From: Cupidesulfovibrio sp000226255
GTDB lineage: Bacteria > Desulfobacterota > Desulfovibrionia > Desulfovibrionales > Desulfovibrionaceae
DNA length: 64,000 nt
Reading direction: 5' to 3'
Assembly: GCF_003402415.2 (NCBI RefSeq)
Contig: NZ_AP036014.1
Location: forward strand, 4,030,001-4,094,000
The notes below the pieces were generated by a model that did no database searches, was not told the DNA's origin, and worked only from the letters and a program-made list of their open reading frames with translations. Position 1 is the first letter of the stretch; every line of letters starts with the position of its first letter. Positions 25,501 to 34,514 of the stretch are shown here, piece after piece. The position numbers and the translations under genes are program-made.

Positions 25501-26573
25501 GCGAGCGCATCCGCCATGCGCCCGGTTCAGGGGCCACGGGGCTTTCCGGGGGCTTCGGCGACCGGCCAGGCCAGGATCCGGCCCGCGCGGCGCGTTTTCG
25601 GCGCGCTCACCGGCCCGGCGACACGGTGCGCGGCGTGTTCCTGCGCCCGGTCGGGCAGTCCTCCGCCTTCGCCGCGTCCCCCGCATTCGGCGCGAACCCC
25701 GGCGGGCTGGGCTGGGCGGACATCGACGGTCAGGTCCTGCTGGCCTCCATGCCCTCCTTTCCGCAGCCCGGCACGGAACTGCTGTTCCTGGTGGAGCGGC
25801 TGGAACCGGACATCGTGCTGCGCCTGCTGGCCGAGGGCGACGAGGCGGGCGCACCGCCCCCTTCGCCCGCCCGACTGGCCGCCGACTACGCCGCCGCGCG
25901 CGACCGGCTGGACGTCCGACTAGCCGGGGTGTTGTTTCCGGCGTGGATTCCACCCGGCGCACCGGAGCGGCCCGTTACCGCCGCCGCGCGTCACGGGGCC
26001 TTTGCCGCTCACGTGGCCGATAATGCGGACACCGCCGGCCTGTTCCTGGCCTGCCAGCGCGCCCGGCTGGCCCTGCTGCCCACGCTGCGTGCGGCGCACC
26101 CCGGCGTGGTGCTGCTGCACCTGCCGTGGCTGTGCCCCACGGCTCGCGCGCTGGACTGCGCCATGGTGCCGCCCCGCGCCGAAGGCGAGGGCCTTGTCAG
26201 AATACTGCTGGGCGGTGTGCCCGCCCCCACGCCCGAAGCGTGCCCCGACGTCGACGGTCCGCACGCCGGAGCATCCCCCCCGCTTCCCGGCTCTCCGGGC
26301 CGCTTCCTGCTGCACGGGCTGCTGCGGCCCGCAACCCTCGGCGTGCCAGCCCGGTTCGCCTTCCGGGTGATGGCGGAGCGGCCTGCCGGACTCGACGGGC
26401 TGTTGGAGCCGTTGATGGACCAATTGGCGCAGGCCGTGCCCGCCACTGCCGCAAACCCTGACGTGGCCCCTGACGTGGCCCTGCTGTCCACCGGTCCGCT
26501 GCCTCCCGGCCCGGCCGACCCGCTGGGACTGCTGCTGGCCGCCTTGCACGGCGGCCCCGGCCTGCTTACCTGA
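25497..26573 (+). CDS. Hypothetical protein coupled to the SulP transporter
   Basis: A 358-residue soluble protein that I do not recognise. Its ATG overlaps the SulP stop codon (ATGA at 25497-25500), so it is translationally coupled. It is rich in Ala, Pro and Leu. It has an early segment like the small beta-barrel openings of hook-length-control (FliK-like) proteins (GDTVRGVFLRPVG then GQVLLASMPSFPQPGTELLFLVERLEPDIVLRLL), no membrane helix and no signal peptide. Apart from that weak hint no domain stands out. The coding frame is supported by the overlap and by consistent composition to the stop. Confidence 0.65.
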   Translation: MSERIRHAPGSGATGLSGGFGDRPGQDPARAARFRRAHRPGDTVRGVFLRPVGQSSAFAASPAFGANPGGLGWADIDGQVLLASMPSFPQPGTELLFLVERLEPDIVLRLLAEGDEAGAPPPSPARLAADYAAARDRLDVRLAGVLFPAWIPPGAPERPVTAAARHGAFAAHVADNADTAGLFLACQRARLALLPTLRAAHPGVVLLHLPWLCPTARALDCAMVPPRAEGEGLVRILLGGVPAPTPEACPDVDGPHAGASPPLPGSPGRFLLHGLLRPATLGVPARFAFRVMAERPAGLDGLLEPLMDQLAQAVPATAANPDVAPDVALLSTGPLPPGPADPLGLLLAALHGGPGLLT

Positions 26574-26820
26574 TGCCGGGTAGCGGCAACATTCTTCCGG
26601 GAAGGCTCCGCCTCCCCCGACCCCTCCGGCAAAGGGGCCGCGCCCCTTTGCAAACCCTTTCCGGGGGGCTGCGCCGTATCCCGAAATGCACCGCGTGGCC
26701 AACAATTACTCGTAATTTTCCCGGGGATGCGGGGGGCGTTGCCCCCCGCCCGCCGGAGGCGTACAAAACGCCTTCCCGTTCCTGTCCGCTCCACCCCGTC
26801 CACCCCTACCCGCACCCCGC
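26574..26820. repeat. Cluster of intergenic hairpins
   Basis: Downstream of the hypothetical gene lie GCAAAGGGG-CCGCG-CCCCTTTGC (26630-26652), a GCGGGGGGC-GTT-GCCCCCCGC stem (about 26729-26749) and AGGCGT-ACAAA-ACGCCT. The CTTCCGGGAAGG...CTCCCCCGACCCC context resembles, loosely, the long inverted repeats at 40.6-50.4 kb. It may be a diverged member with terminator function. Confidence 0.5.
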
Positions 26821-27879
26821 ATGACCGACATAGCATCCTCCGCTCCCCACCTCTCTCTGGCCCCGCCCCTGCGGGCCGACGCCCCGTGGCTGGCCCCCCT
26901 GGCCGGGTATTCCGACCTGCCCTTCCGCCTGCTGTGCCGCGAGCACGGCGCGGCCGCCTGCTGCACCGAGATGGTCAGCGCCAAGGGGCTGCTGTACCAC
27001 AGCCCCGGCACGCGCGAACTGCTGTCCACCACGCCTCAAGACGCGCCGCTTGTCCTGCAAATGTTCGGGGCCGACGCGGACATCATGCGCACGGTCATGC
27101 CGGGGCTGCTGGAACAAGGCTTCCGCTGGTTCGATCTGAACATGGGTTGCTCGGTGCCCAAGGTGGTCAAGACGGGCTGCGGCTCCGCCATGTCGCGTGA
27201 CATGGACAACGCCCTGGCCGTGGCCCGGGCCATGATCGAGGTGGCCGGGGAAGGCCGGGTGGGCTTCAAGATGCGCCTGGGCTGGCAGGCGGGCGAGGAG
27301 ACATGGCGCGAAATGGCCCTGCGCCTTCAGGACGCGGGCGCGGGATGGATAACCCTGCACCCCCGCTTCGCGCGGCAGGGCTTTGGCGGCGAGGCGCGCT
27401 GGAGCGCCCTGCGCGATCTTGCGGCCGCGCTGTCCATCCCGGTCATCGCCAGCGGCGACCTGTTCACGGCGGACGACGCGGTGCGCTGCGTGCGCGAAAC
27501 GGGCGTGGCCACGGTGATGTTCGCGCGCGGGGCCATGAACAACCCCGCCGTCTTCGACGAATACCGCGCGCTGCTGGCCGGGGGCCAGCCCCCGCCGCCC
27601 GACGCGGACCGCCTGAGGGCGCTCATCCGCCGCCACCTGGAGCTGGCCCTGGCCCATTCCGGCGAACGCACGGCCATGCTCAAGATGCGCACCTTCGTGC
27701 CGCGCTACGTGCGCCACATTCCCGGCGTGCGGGCGCTGCGCAACCGGCTGGCCTCGTGCCTGGACCGCGCCCTGCTGGAAGAACTGCTGGAAACCCACCT
27801 GACGCCGCAGGCGTTCGCGGAAGGCGGCGACAGCGCCGACACCATCACAACCGTTTCCGACGGGGAGTCCCGGCCATGA
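26821..27879 (+). CDS. dus: tRNA-dihydrouridine synthase
   Basis: This 352-residue FMN-dependent TIM-barrel enzyme reduces uridine to dihydrouridine in tRNA. Visible marks are the flavin-binding start APLAGYSDLPFRLLCREHGA, QMFGADAD, the catalytic Cys in DLNMGCSVPKVVKTGCGSAM, KMRLGW, HPR and the phosphate-binding ASGDLFTADDA...MFARGAMNNP. It is closest in style to the DusB group. Its stop overlaps the ispH start (ATGA). Confidence 0.93.
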   Translation: MTDIASSAPHLSLAPPLRADAPWLAPLAGYSDLPFRLLCREHGAAACCTEMVSAKGLLYHSPGTRELLSTTPQDAPLVLQMFGADADIMRTVMPGLLEQGFRWFDLNMGCSVPKVVKTGCGSAMSRDMDNALAVARAMIEVAGEGRVGFKMRLGWQAGEETWREMALRLQDAGAGWITLHPRFARQGFGGEARWSALRDLAAALSIPVIASGDLFTADDAVRCVRETGVATVMFARGAMNNPAVFDEYRALLAGGQPPPPDADRLRALIRRHLELALAHSGERTAMLKMRTFVPRYVRHIPGVRALRNRLASCLDRALLEELLETHLTPQAFAEGGDSADTITTVSDGESRP

Positions 27880-28721
27880 AGATCATCCGCGCCCGCACGG
27901 CGGGCTTCTGCATGGGGGTCAGCCTGGCCCTGCGCAAGCTGGACCGCGAGGTGACCGAAAACAACGCGCCCATCGCCACCCTTGGCCCCATCATCCACAA
28001 CCCGCAGGTCATGGCCCACTACGAGGGGCGCGGGGTGCGCTGCCTGCGCGACACAACGCAGGTCATGCCCGGCCAGCGGGTGGTCATCCGCGCCCACGGC
28101 ATTCCCGTGGCCGAGGAAGCGGCTCTGAAGGCCACCGGGGCCTCGGTGGTGGACGCCACCTGTCCCAAGGTCAAGCGCGCCCAGCTCGGCATCGCCGAGG
28201 AACGCGGCCGGGGCGGCACCCTGCTGCTGTTCGGCGAGGCCGACCACCCGGAGGTGCGCGGTCTGCTCTCCTACGCCGGGGAAGGGGCCATGGTCTTCGG
28301 TTCGCTGGACGAACTGAAAAGTCTGCCCCTGCGCGACGACGTGGACTATTTTCTGGCCGCCCAGACCACCCAGGACCGGGCCGCCTTCGAGGACGTGGTG
28401 GCCTGGCTGCGGCAGCGCCTGGGCCGCGAGATGCCCGTGCTGCAAACCATCTGCGACGCCACCCGCAAGCGCCAGCAAGAGGCCGTGGACATCGCCCGGC
28501 GGGTGGAGGCCATGGTGGTGGTGGGCGGCTTCGACAGCGGCAACACCCGCCGCCTGGCCGACGTGGCCCGCGCGCAGGGGGTGTTCACCGTGCACGTGGA
28601 AACGGTAGACCAGCTTCCCGTGGACGAATTGCGCAAAAAATCAACCATCGGGCTAACGGCCGGGGCATCCACGCCGAAAAGTCTTATTGACGCCGTGCAG
28701 CGATTCCTTGAATCTCTGTAG
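27876..28721 (+). CDS. ispH: 4-hydroxy-3-methylbut-2-enyl diphosphate reductase IspH
   Basis: A 281-residue iron-sulfur enzyme of the MEP isoprenoid pathway; it makes isopentenyl and dimethylallyl diphosphate. The three cluster ligands are present: C12 (TAGFCMGV), C96 (DATCPKV) and C193 (TICDATRKRQ). The HGIP and TSAS-like (GASTPKSLI) substrate motifs are also there. The start at 27876 overlaps the dus stop by 4 nt. Confidence 0.96.
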   Translation: MKIIRARTAGFCMGVSLALRKLDREVTENNAPIATLGPIIHNPQVMAHYEGRGVRCLRDTTQVMPGQRVVIRAHGIPVAEEAALKATGASVVDATCPKVKRAQLGIAEERGRGGTLLLFGEADHPEVRGLLSYAGEGAMVFGSLDELKSLPLRDDVDYFLAAQTTQDRAAFEDVVAWLRQRLGREMPVLQTICDATRKRQQEAVDIARRVEAMVVVGGFDSGNTRRLADVARAQGVFTVHVETVDQLPVDELRKKSTIGLTAGASTPKSLIDAVQRFLESL

Positions 28722-28760
28722 ATACGTTTCCATCGACGCGCCGCACCAACGGAGGGGGCC

Positions 28761-29711
28761 ATGTCCCAGACCAACATCCTGCTCGAAGCCGGGACCAACG
28801 AACTCGAAATCGTGGAATTCCACCTCGAGGAAAGCTCCGCCGACCCCGACGCCGCCAACTATCGCGGCTACTACGGGGTCAACGTGGCCAAGGTGCTGGA
28901 AATCATCCGCATGCCCAAGGTCACGGGCCTGCCCGAGGTGCAGCACCCCTCGGTGCTCGGGGCGTTCAACCTGCGTTCGCACATCATCCCGCTGGTGGAT
29001 CTCAGCCAATGGCTGGGCAAGCAGCGCGCCGAAAGCGAGCCGCCCAAGGTCATCGTCACCGAGTTCAACAACGTGACCACGGCATTCATGGTCTCCGGCG
29101 TCAACCGCATCCACCGCATCAGCTGGGAAGAGGTGGAGCCGCCGAACAAGTACGTGGCGGCGCTGTCCAACAACTCCATCACCGGCGTGGTCAAGCTGGA
29201 AGGGCGGATCATCTTCATCCTGGACCTGGAGAAGATCGTGGCCGACCTGAACCCGCAGTTGGGCCTGCGCCTGGACGAGGCCGTGGACTGGTCGGCCAAC
29301 ACCCGCTACCGCGCCCTCATCGCCGACGACTCGGGCCTGATCCGCGAAATGCTGAAGGACCTGATGCAGAAGGCCAACTTCGAGGTCGAGGCCGTGAACA
29401 ATGGACGCGAGGCGTGGGAACGGCTGGTGGAACTGAAGCGCAAGGCCGAGCAGGAGGCGCGCCCCGTCACCGACTACGTGCAGGTGCTGGTTTCTGACAT
29501 CGAAATGCCCAGCATGGACGGCCACAACCTGTGCAAGCAGGTCAAGGAGGACCCGGCGCTGAAGAACCTGCCGGTGGTGCTCTTCTCGTCGCTGATCACC
29601 GACAAGCTGCGCCACAAGGGCGACTCGGTGGGCGCGGACGACCAGATTTCCAAGCCCGAGGTCACGGCCCTGGCCAAGCGCTGTCTTGCGCTCATCGAGG
29701 CGGAGAAATAG
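28761..29711 (+). CDS. cheV: Chemotaxis protein CheV (CheW-receiver fusion)
   Basis: A 316-residue protein with an N-terminal CheW-like coupling domain (about 12-165; VAKVLEIIRMPKVTGLP, NLRSHIIPLVDLSQWLG) and a C-terminal receiver (about 178-312) with ADDSG, the phospho-Asp in VSDIEMPSMDG and the Lys in ISKPEVTAL. CheV links receptors to CheA and can be phosphorylated for adaptation. The start at 28761 has GGAGGGGG upstream. It stands alone here, 39 nt after ispH, and ends with its own hairpin. Confidence 0.95.
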   Translation: MSQTNILLEAGTNELEIVEFHLEESSADPDAANYRGYYGVNVAKVLEIIRMPKVTGLPEVQHPSVLGAFNLRSHIIPLVDLSQWLGKQRAESEPPKVIVTEFNNVTTAFMVSGVNRIHRISWEEVEPPNKYVAALSNNSITGVVKLEGRIIFILDLEKIVADLNPQLGLRLDEAVDWSANTRYRALIADDSGLIREMLKDLMQKANFEVEAVNNGREAWERLVELKRKAEQEARPVTDYVQVLVSDIEMPSMDGHNLCKQVKEDPALKNLPVVLFSSLITDKLRHKGDSVGADDQISKPEVTALAKRCLALIEAEK

Positions 29712-29744
29712 CGCGCGCCGCAAGGACGGCATCCGGATAGAATT

Positions 29745-29779
29745 CGGGGCGGGACGCCACATGGCGCTCCGCCCCGTTT
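29745..29779 (+). terminator. Terminator-like hairpin after cheV
   Basis: CGGGGCGG...CCGCCCCG with an inner CGCCA/TGGCG pairing folds into a long imperfect stem followed by TTTG, 34 nt after the cheV stop and before the convergent pseudouridine synthase gene. Confidence 0.7.
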
Positions 29780-29815
29780 GCGTTGGTGCCGTGGCGGGGC
29801 ATCGCGCCCGGCGCG

Positions 29816-30829
29816 TCAGGGCAGTTCGGCCTCGCCCACCTTCCATTGTCCGGTCCAGTCCGGCAACGCCGAAAAGCGCTCGCCGCCGGGCAGGGTCAGG
29901 CGCACGGCGTGCAGCAGCATGCCCTGCCCGCAGGCGGGGCCGCCGTACTTGCGGTCACCGATGATGGGGTGGCCGCGCCCGGCCAACTGCACGCGGATTT
30001 GGTGGGTTCGCCCGGTGTGCAAACGCACCAGCAGCAGCGATGCCGCGTCCCCGCGCCGCAGGGGGGCGACGGTGCAGGCGGCGTCGCGGGCCTCGTCATC
30101 GGCATCCGGACCGGCATGCCCCTGTCCGGCCTGGGCCACCCGCCGCACCTTCTGTCGTCCGGGTTCGCCCTGCTTCTCCAGCCGGTCGCGCAGGGTTCGT
30201 GCATCCTCATGGGGCCAGCGCCCCGCCACCCAGGCCAGATACTCCTTCACCAGCCCCTCGCGCGCGGCAAAGGCGTCGGACAACGCCCGCAGCCGCGCGT
30301 AGCTGGTGGCCACCAGCAGCAGGCCCGAAGTGTCGCGGTCCAGCCGGTGGGCGGGCGTGGGCAAAAAATCAGCTCCCACGTACTGCGCGGCCAGCCGGGC
30401 GGTGACGCAATCGGCATGGCCGGTGCCGGGCTGCACCGCGAGTCCGGCGGGCTTCAGCAGCACCAGCAGTCCCTCGGCCTGGCCGACCACGGGAGGAGGG
30501 GGCGGGAGTGACGACAGGGATGGCGCCGGTGCGGCAGGCGTGTCGGCCACGTCGCCACCGCCTGACCCGCTACCCGGCGCGCAACGTGACGCGTCGTCCG
30601 CCACCGCATCCGGGGCGCCTGCCCCGCCCGCCAGCGCAAAGGGCGGCACCCGCACCACGTCGCCTTCGGCCACCCGGTCGAAGGGCTTGCAGCGCCCGCC
30701 GTTGATGCGCACCTGCCCGGTACGCACCCAGCGCTGAATGGCCGACTGAGGCGCGCCGCACCGCCGGTGCAGGTACTGCAACAGCTTCTGCCCGGCCTCG
30801 GCGGCGGTGACCACGAGCGGTTCGGCCAT
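29816..30829 (-). CDS. RluA-family 23S rRNA/tRNA pseudouridine synthase
   Basis: This 337-residue enzyme has an S4 RNA-binding domain (about 12-65; GQKLLQYLHRRCGAPQSAIQRWVRTGQVRINGGRCKPF) and an RluA-type catalytic domain with HRLDRDTSGLLLVA, where the Asp after HRL is the nucleophile. The later LHTGRTHQIRVQL motif is present. An Ala/Pro/Gly-rich insert of about 40 residues lies between the domains. The S4 domain suits an RluC/RluD-like enzyme acting on 23S rRNA, but the exact uridine cannot be told. Confidence 0.92.
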   Translation of the reverse strand: MAEPLVVTAAEAGQKLLQYLHRRCGAPQSAIQRWVRTGQVRINGGRCKPFDRVAEGDVVRVPPFALAGGAGAPDAVADDASRCAPGSGSGGGDVADTPAAPAPSLSSLPPPPPVVGQAEGLLVLLKPAGLAVQPGTGHADCVTARLAAQYVGADFLPTPAHRLDRDTSGLLLVATSYARLRALSDAFAAREGLVKEYLAWVAGRWPHEDARTLRDRLEKQGEPGRQKVRRVAQAGQGHAGPDADDEARDAACTVAPLRRGDAASLLLVRLHTGRTHQIRVQLAGRGHPIIGDRKYGGPACGQGMLLHAVRLTLPGGERFSALPDWTGQWKVGEAELP

Positions 30830-30908
30830 GGGATGGATTCCGTGGGTTGGGGGTTGCCGCGCGCAACGGCGCGGAAAGGACCCGGGCCGGGCACCGGCCG
30901 TCTACGCG

Positions 30909-30942
30909 AACGCCCGGCGGGTGCGTGGGCAACCCGCCGGGC
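30909..30942 (-). terminator. Hairpin downstream of the propeller-protein gene
   Basis: CGCCCGGCGGGT and ACCCGCCGGGCG form a perfect 12-bp stem around a 9-nt loop, 56 nt after the minus-strand stop at 30998. No clear U-run follows, so termination is only probable. Confidence 0.55.
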
Positions 30943-30997
30943 GTGGTGATCGCATGTGGGCCACCCCGTTCGGGGAGAACCCGTGCCCGTGGCCGGG

Positions 30998-32662
30998 CTA
31001 CTGCTGTTCGTTCTCGGTCTTGTCCGGGGCCGTGTTGGGGTCGGCCTTGGCGAGGTCGAGGGGATAGGCCAGCAGCATGGTCTTGCGGCTTTCCAGGCCC
31101 AGCGCGCCGGGGTGGGTGTTCACGCACAGCACGATGTCGGTGGTGCCGTCGTTGTTGAAGTCGCCCACGGTGAAGTCGGCCACGGAGCCCTTGATGCGGC
31201 GGGTCTTCCACTGCAGGTTCAGGCCCACGCCGTCCCAGTACATGGCGTGGATTTCGCCCTGCGGGAAGAAGCGGTACCGGTCGAAGAACTGCGAGGCCGT
31301 GGAGATGGGCCGGTTGACCAGCAGTTCCCAGTTGTCGTCGCGGTCGAAGTTCACGGCGTACATGCGCAGCGGCACGAAGTACATGTTCTTCAACTGCACG
31401 CGGTCCTTGCCAAGGCCGGGCATGCCTGGTTCTTCGGGGATGCCCTTGGCCGAGCCGGAGTAGGTCTCGTCGGTCTCGGCCAGACGGGCGCCCCGGTCGG
31501 TGTGCACGCGCAGCCGCTCGTTCTCGGTAAGGACGATGCACTTGTCGCCTTCGCCCTTGCCGCCGGGCAGGTAGGCGAAGTTGAACACGTTGGTGCCTTC
31601 GGGCAGGTCGAGACGCTTGCCCATGACCAGCTCGTCGCCGCTCTTCATCATTTCATGCACGCCGGGCCGGAACAGGCGGGGGTTGTCGCCGCGCTGGCCG
31701 ATGAGCGTGGGAATGTAGTCCGGGGGCAGCTTCTCGACGTTCAGGTAGAAGCGCACGCGGCGCATCAGTTCGATGAACTGGCCGCCCTTCCAGTTGAGGA
31801 TGAACGATTCGGGTTCGCCCTTGTCGTTGTAGGCGCTGACCACGATTTCCTTCAGGCCGTCGCGGTTCCAGTCGATGGTGCGGATGTTCAGGCATTCCAC
31901 CATGCCCGGCGAACGGTACTCGCCCATGGGGATCAGGCGGCCGCCGTCCCAGCGGTAGGCGTAGACGACGTGGTCGTCCAGCATGAGGATTTCGTTCTTG
32001 CCGTCGCCGTCCAGGTCCTCGACAATGATGCCGATGGCCGAATAGGGCAGCGACTGGCTGCGGATGCGGCTGTCGCCCTCGGGCGCGCCCGCATAGCGGA
32101 ACTGCGGGTTCAGATACACCTGCTGGGGCTGCGTTTCGTTGTGCACCAGCTCGGGGTTCATCTGGTTGACCACCTTGGGCGTGGCGTTGGCCGCGCCGCC
32201 CTCGCCGGGGCGCTTGAACACCTCGGCGTTGATGGAATCTGCCACGCCCTTCAGCGCGGGGATCAGCCCGGCCACCTTGGCGTTGGCCGACTTGGGCCAT
32301 TCCTTGCCGTCGCGGTCGCGCACGCGCACGTCCAGGCTGCAGTCCTCGCCCACCACGGTCACGCTGCCCCACACGGCGTAGTCGGCGCCCAGCGAGGCCT
32401 GGGCCGCCTTGGCCTGGGTCTCGCTTTCCGGGGGGGTGATCTTGGCGGCGGCGTCCTTGGACACGGGATGGAAGTTGTCCTTCCAGTACAGACGCGAGAC
32501 GAGCATCTCGGGGATGGCCCGTTCGAGATACTTGTAGCCGGCGGGGCCGTTGACCTTGAACGGCAGCACGGCGAAGCTCTTGGGGGCGGGCGCGGCCATG
32601 GCGGTGGCGGCGGAAAGCAGCAGGGCCAGCACGAGCGCCGCCGAGCGCATGAGCAGTTGCAT
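30998..32662 (-). CDS. Secreted VCBS/FG-GAP beta-propeller protein with CsgG/TolB-like N-terminal domain
   Basis: A 554-residue exported protein with a signal peptide at 1-23 (ending AMAA). Residues about 28-150 read KSFAVLPFKVNG...YLERAIPEMLVSRLYW and GADYAVWGSVTVVGEDCSLDVRVRD, the pattern of FlgO/CsgG-type periplasmic domains. From about 205 on come FG-GAP/VCBS blade motifs with calcium-binding-like DxDxDG loops (VEDLDGDGKNEILML, DWNRDGLKEIVV, NFDRDDNWELLV, DFNNDGTTDIVL). The start has AAGGAGA 6-9 nt upstream. The function is unknown; it is probably periplasmic or envelope-associated. Confidence 0.85.
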   Translation of the reverse strand: MQLLMRSAALVLALLLSAATAMAAPAPKSFAVLPFKVNGPAGYKYLERAIPEMLVSRLYWKDNFHPVSKDAAAKITPPESETQAKAAQASLGADYAVWGSVTVVGEDCSLDVRVRDRDGKEWPKSANAKVAGLIPALKGVADSINAEVFKRPGEGGAANATPKVVNQMNPELVHNETQPQQVYLNPQFRYAGAPEGDSRIRSQSLPYSAIGIIVEDLDGDGKNEILMLDDHVVYAYRWDGGRLIPMGEYRSPGMVECLNIRTIDWNRDGLKEIVVSAYNDKGEPESFILNWKGGQFIELMRRVRFYLNVEKLPPDYIPTLIGQRGDNPRLFRPGVHEMMKSGDELVMGKRLDLPEGTNVFNFAYLPGGKGEGDKCIVLTENERLRVHTDRGARLAETDETYSGSAKGIPEEPGMPGLGKDRVQLKNMYFVPLRMYAVNFDRDDNWELLVNRPISTASQFFDRYRFFPQGEIHAMYWDGVGLNLQWKTRRIKGSVADFTVGDFNNDGTTDIVLCVNTHPGALGLESRKTMLLAYPLDLAKADPNTAPDKTENEQQ

Positions 32663-33022
32663 CAGGTTCTCCTTGGTTCAAGGCCGCATCCCCGCGCATT
32701 TCCCGGAAGGGGAAAGGGGATTGCCTTGGCGCTGAAGGCTCTCATAATATCTCTTGATGGCCGAAGCAACCATAAGGTAGGAGCGGCGCTGCGTCGTCCG
32801 CCTTTCGTCGCATGGGCCGGAGGGGCGTAAGGCGCGCAACCGTGCCCCGCAGCCGGGCTCGCCAGCGCTGGCGCCTGGCCGCGCCGCACACGCGGCGGCA
32901 AGGCCACGGGCATGCTGGTCAAGCAAATGGCCCAAGCATATTAACCCGGTTCCGTTGCCCCCGTATGTCCGGCCTGTTTCCGCCATGTATCGGGCAGGCC
33001 GCCGCGCCCGACACCATCAATC
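32663..33022. other. Divergent intergenic region
   Basis: 360 nt lie between two divergent genes. A TATTAT-like -10 for the minus-strand gene lies in the AT-rich patch at about 32742-32770; its -35 is poor. No hairpin or repeat stands out in the rest. Confidence 0.5.
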
Positions 33023-34345
33023 ATGTTTCTCCGAGCGCCCATGAACGCACCCGCCGCCCGCTCCTTCCGCATCGTGTGCCCGCCCGCCCAGGTGCCCCTG
33101 GTGGAAGATCTGCTCCGGGCGCAGGGCTACGATTTTACCCCGGAACCGTTCTCGCCGTGGTGCCGCCGCCTGACCCACGAGCCGCGCCCCCTGGGCGGCA
33201 GCCTGGCCGCGTTCTTCGGGCTGATCTACATCCAGGACCGCTCGTCCATGCTGCCGCCGCTGGCCCTGGCCCCCGAGGCCGGGGCCGCCGTGCTGGACAT
33301 GTGCGCGAGCCCCGGCAGCAAGACCGGCTTCCTGGCCCAACTGGTGGGTCCGCACGGGCTGGTGGTGGGCAACGAGCCCAACCACACCCGCCTGGCCACC
33401 CTGCGCCAGAACCTGTTCACCCTGAATCTCGTCAACGCGGTGACCTGCTCGCACCCCGGCGAATCGCTGCCCATGGCGGAAGGCACGTGGACGCGCATCC
33501 AGTTGGACCCGCCGTGCTCGGGCTGGGGCACGGTGGAGCGCAACCCTTCCGTGCTCAAGCTGTGGCAGGGCGACAAGGTCAAGCCGCTCATCGGCATCCA
33601 GCGGCTGCTGCTGGCCGAGGCCACGCGCCTGCTGGCCCCCGGCGGGCGGGTGGTGTTTTCCACCTGCACCACCAACGTGCACGAGAACGAGGCCCAGGTG
33701 CTGCACGCCCGCGACGCGTTGGGACTGGAGGTGGTTCCGCTGGCCCCGCCGCCCGGCTTCGTGTTCGCCGAGCCGGAACTGCCCGGCTGCGACGGCACCC
33801 TGCGGGTGGACCCGGAACGCTCGGGCGCGCAGGGATTCTTCATCGCCTGTCTGCGCAAGCCCGGCGGAAATGGAGACGCTGGCCCCCTTGCGCCCTGCCC
33901 CCCGCTGGCCGACACCGAGCGGGTGCGCGCCGACGCCCTGCCGCCCTCGGCCTGGCCCGATGCCGGGCTGGATCCGGCCCTGTTGCCCGACGGCGTGGTG
34001 GCCCCCTTCGGCGACGCCGCCTACTTCCTGCCCCGGCCCGCCCTGGAGCGGCTGCCCGCCGCATTGCGGTGGCGCGGCTATCCGCTGGGCAAGTGGGGCA
34101 AGGACGGCATCCGTCCCTCGCCCCGGCTGCGCGGCCTGATGCCGCAAGCAGCGGCTGCGCGCGGCGCGGGGATCGAAAACATCGCCATCCTGCACATGGA
34201 CGACCCGGCGGACATCGCGGGGCTGCTCACCGGGCGCAGCATCGACGCGCCGCGCACCGCCTCCGCCGCCCTGCTCTACTGGCGCGACCTGCCGCTGGCC
34301 CGGCTGCGCGTCAAGGGCGGGCGGGCCTTGTGGGCGGAACGCTAG
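33023..34345 (+). CDS. NOL1/NOP2/Sun-family RNA m5C methyltransferase (RsmF-like)
   Basis: A 440-residue SAM-dependent RNA cytosine-C5 methyltransferase. It has motif I DMCASPGSKTGFLAQL, the catalytic-pair Cys in LDPPCSGWGTVERNP, and the second Cys in FSTCTTNVHENEAQ. The C-terminal 150 residues form a PUA-like extension as in RsmF/YebU, separated by a Pro/Asp-rich linker. The ATG at 33041 is an alternative start. It is distinct from RsmB at 55.2 kb, which has a NusB-like N-terminal domain. Confidence 0.88.
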   Translation: MFLRAPMNAPAARSFRIVCPPAQVPLVEDLLRAQGYDFTPEPFSPWCRRLTHEPRPLGGSLAAFFGLIYIQDRSSMLPPLALAPEAGAAVLDMCASPGSKTGFLAQLVGPHGLVVGNEPNHTRLATLRQNLFTLNLVNAVTCSHPGESLPMAEGTWTRIQLDPPCSGWGTVERNPSVLKLWQGDKVKPLIGIQRLLLAEATRLLAPGGRVVFSTCTTNVHENEAQVLHARDALGLEVVPLAPPPGFVFAEPELPGCDGTLRVDPERSGAQGFFIACLRKPGGNGDAGPLAPCPPLADTERVRADALPPSAWPDAGLDPALLPDGVVAPFGDAAYFLPRPALERLPAALRWRGYPLGKWGKDGIRPSPRLRGLMPQAAAARGAGIENIAILHMDDPADIAGLLTGRSIDAPRTASAALLYWRDLPLARLRVKGGRALWAER

Positions 34346-34514
34346 CCGCCGCACCCGGAAAAGGGCGCACGACGCCCGCGCCATCCGCCCCTCACGCTCT
34401 CTTGGCCACACTACCGCAACGCCGCACTGCGGAAACCGCCTGCCATGGCGCACGTCCCACGGCACACCATCGGCGTTGCGTTCCCGGCCCGGCATTGTCC
34501 GCGCCTGCCGCGCG

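Noticed and set aside
23194..25962. 922-codon open frame antisense to the SulP gene and its neighbour
   Set aside because: It spans two real genes and an intergenic region, with His/Gly/Arg-rich sequence and no recognisable domain.
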